A stretch of 6,708 nt of DNA, from NCBI GenBank assembly GCA_024639025.1, contig JAHEJF010000090.1, positions 1 to 6,708 on the forward strand, read 5' to 3'. This DNA comes from Ahrensia sp. Its GTDB lineage: Bacteria > Pseudomonadota > Alphaproteobacteria > Rhizobiales > Rhizobiaceae. The notes under the pieces are model-generated. The model did no database searches. It was not told the origin of the DNA and saw only the letters and a program-made list of their open reading frames with translations. Both the position numbers and the translations under genes were made by a program. This document shows, one piece after another, positions 6,570-6,708 of the stretch (positions are counted from its first letter, which is position 1; the number at the start of each line of letters is the position of its first letter).

Positions 6570-6586
6570 GGGAGATCCCGGTTTTT
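6570..6586 (+). terminator. Weak candidate terminator after the permease
   Basis: GGGAGATCCC (6570-6579) can form a 3-bp GGG/CCC stem with a 4-base loop, followed after two bases by five Ts (6582-6586). The location, six bases after the permease stop and in the 27-bp gap between convergent genes, is right for a terminator, but the stem is very short. Confidence 0.25.
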
Positions 6587-6591
6587 CGCCA

Positions 6592-6708
6592 CTACTTTTC
6601 AGAAAGCTTGTTGAGCCGTGCCAGCAGTGATGACGTATCCCATCGGTTGCCGCCCATCTTCTGCACATCGCCATAATATTGATCGATCAGGGCGGTGCCC
6701 GGCAGACC
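6592..6708 (-). CDS. 3-hydroxyisobutyrate dehydrogenase-like NAD(P)-dependent enzyme, C-terminal fragment
   Basis: The last 38 codons and TAG stop of a minus-strand gene that enters from the right edge. The visible peptide starts 'GLPGTALIDQYYGDVQ' and continues 'MGGNRWDTSSLLARLNKL'. The combination 'LP.TAL.DQ.Y...Q..GG.RWDTSSL..RL' is what I recognise from the C-terminal helical domain of the 3-hydroxyisobutyrate dehydrogenase/beta-hydroxyacid dehydrogenase family. Such enzymes oxidise or reduce beta-hydroxyacids with NAD(P). The catalytic Lys and the Rossmann fold are outside the window, so the substrate cannot be narrowed down. The gene converges on the permease and so is not in the same transcript. 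Confidence 0.75.
   Translation of the reverse strand, partial: GLPGTALIDQYYGDVQKMGGNRWDTSSLLARLNKLSEK

Noticed and set aside
6027..6614. 195-codon plus-strand ORF
   Set aside because: It overlaps the permease in another frame and lacks the hydrophobic and family signatures that the permease frame shows; it is a shadow.

Overview
The window looks like chromosomal DNA of a Gram-negative alphaproteobacterium, probably a member of the Hyphomicrobiales. This is inferred from gene style only: an autotransporter with a signal peptide, a LacI-family regulator with the 'ATVDRVLN' helix-turn-helix typical of rhizobial-type sugar regulators, a PhyH-family dioxygenase and a 3-hydroxyisobutyrate dehydrogenase-like C-terminus. 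There is no RNA gene, insertion sequence or CRISPR array that I can see.

Layout. Positions 1-3104 (minus strand) hold one uninterrupted reading frame of 1034 codons that runs off the left edge. It is a large autotransporter-type outer-membrane/surface protein with a signal peptide, a repetitive Gly/Ala/Ser/Thr/Asn-rich passenger and the first half of a C-terminal beta-barrel. Every short ORF on either strand inside this stretch is a shadow of it. An AT-rich, gene-free region (3105-3370) separates it from a LacI-family regulator (3371-4414, minus). A 79-bp divergent intergenic region carries repeated TTGATGG motifs and leads to a PhyH-type Fe(II)/2-oxoglutarate dioxygenase (4494-5672, plus). 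After a 142-bp gap comes a TauE/SafE-family membrane permease (5815-6564, plus). It converges on the last 38 codons of an NAD(P)-dependent 3-hydroxyisobutyrate dehydrogenase-like enzyme (6592-6708, minus), which continues to the right.

How the parts may work together. The regulator and the dioxygenase are divergent neighbours, so the regulator most likely controls the dioxygenase and itself in response to a small, perhaps sugar-like, ligand. A motif shared by the regulator's promoter region and the upstream region of the autotransporter raises the possibility that the autotransporter is also under its control. The permease could follow the dioxygenase in one transcript and export or import an anionic metabolite, but the 142-bp gap makes that uncertain. 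Nothing here is clearly a new defence or mobile system. The least explained items are the regular 33-residue repeat of the autotransporter, the dioxygenase of unknown substrate, and the shared TTGATGG motifs.
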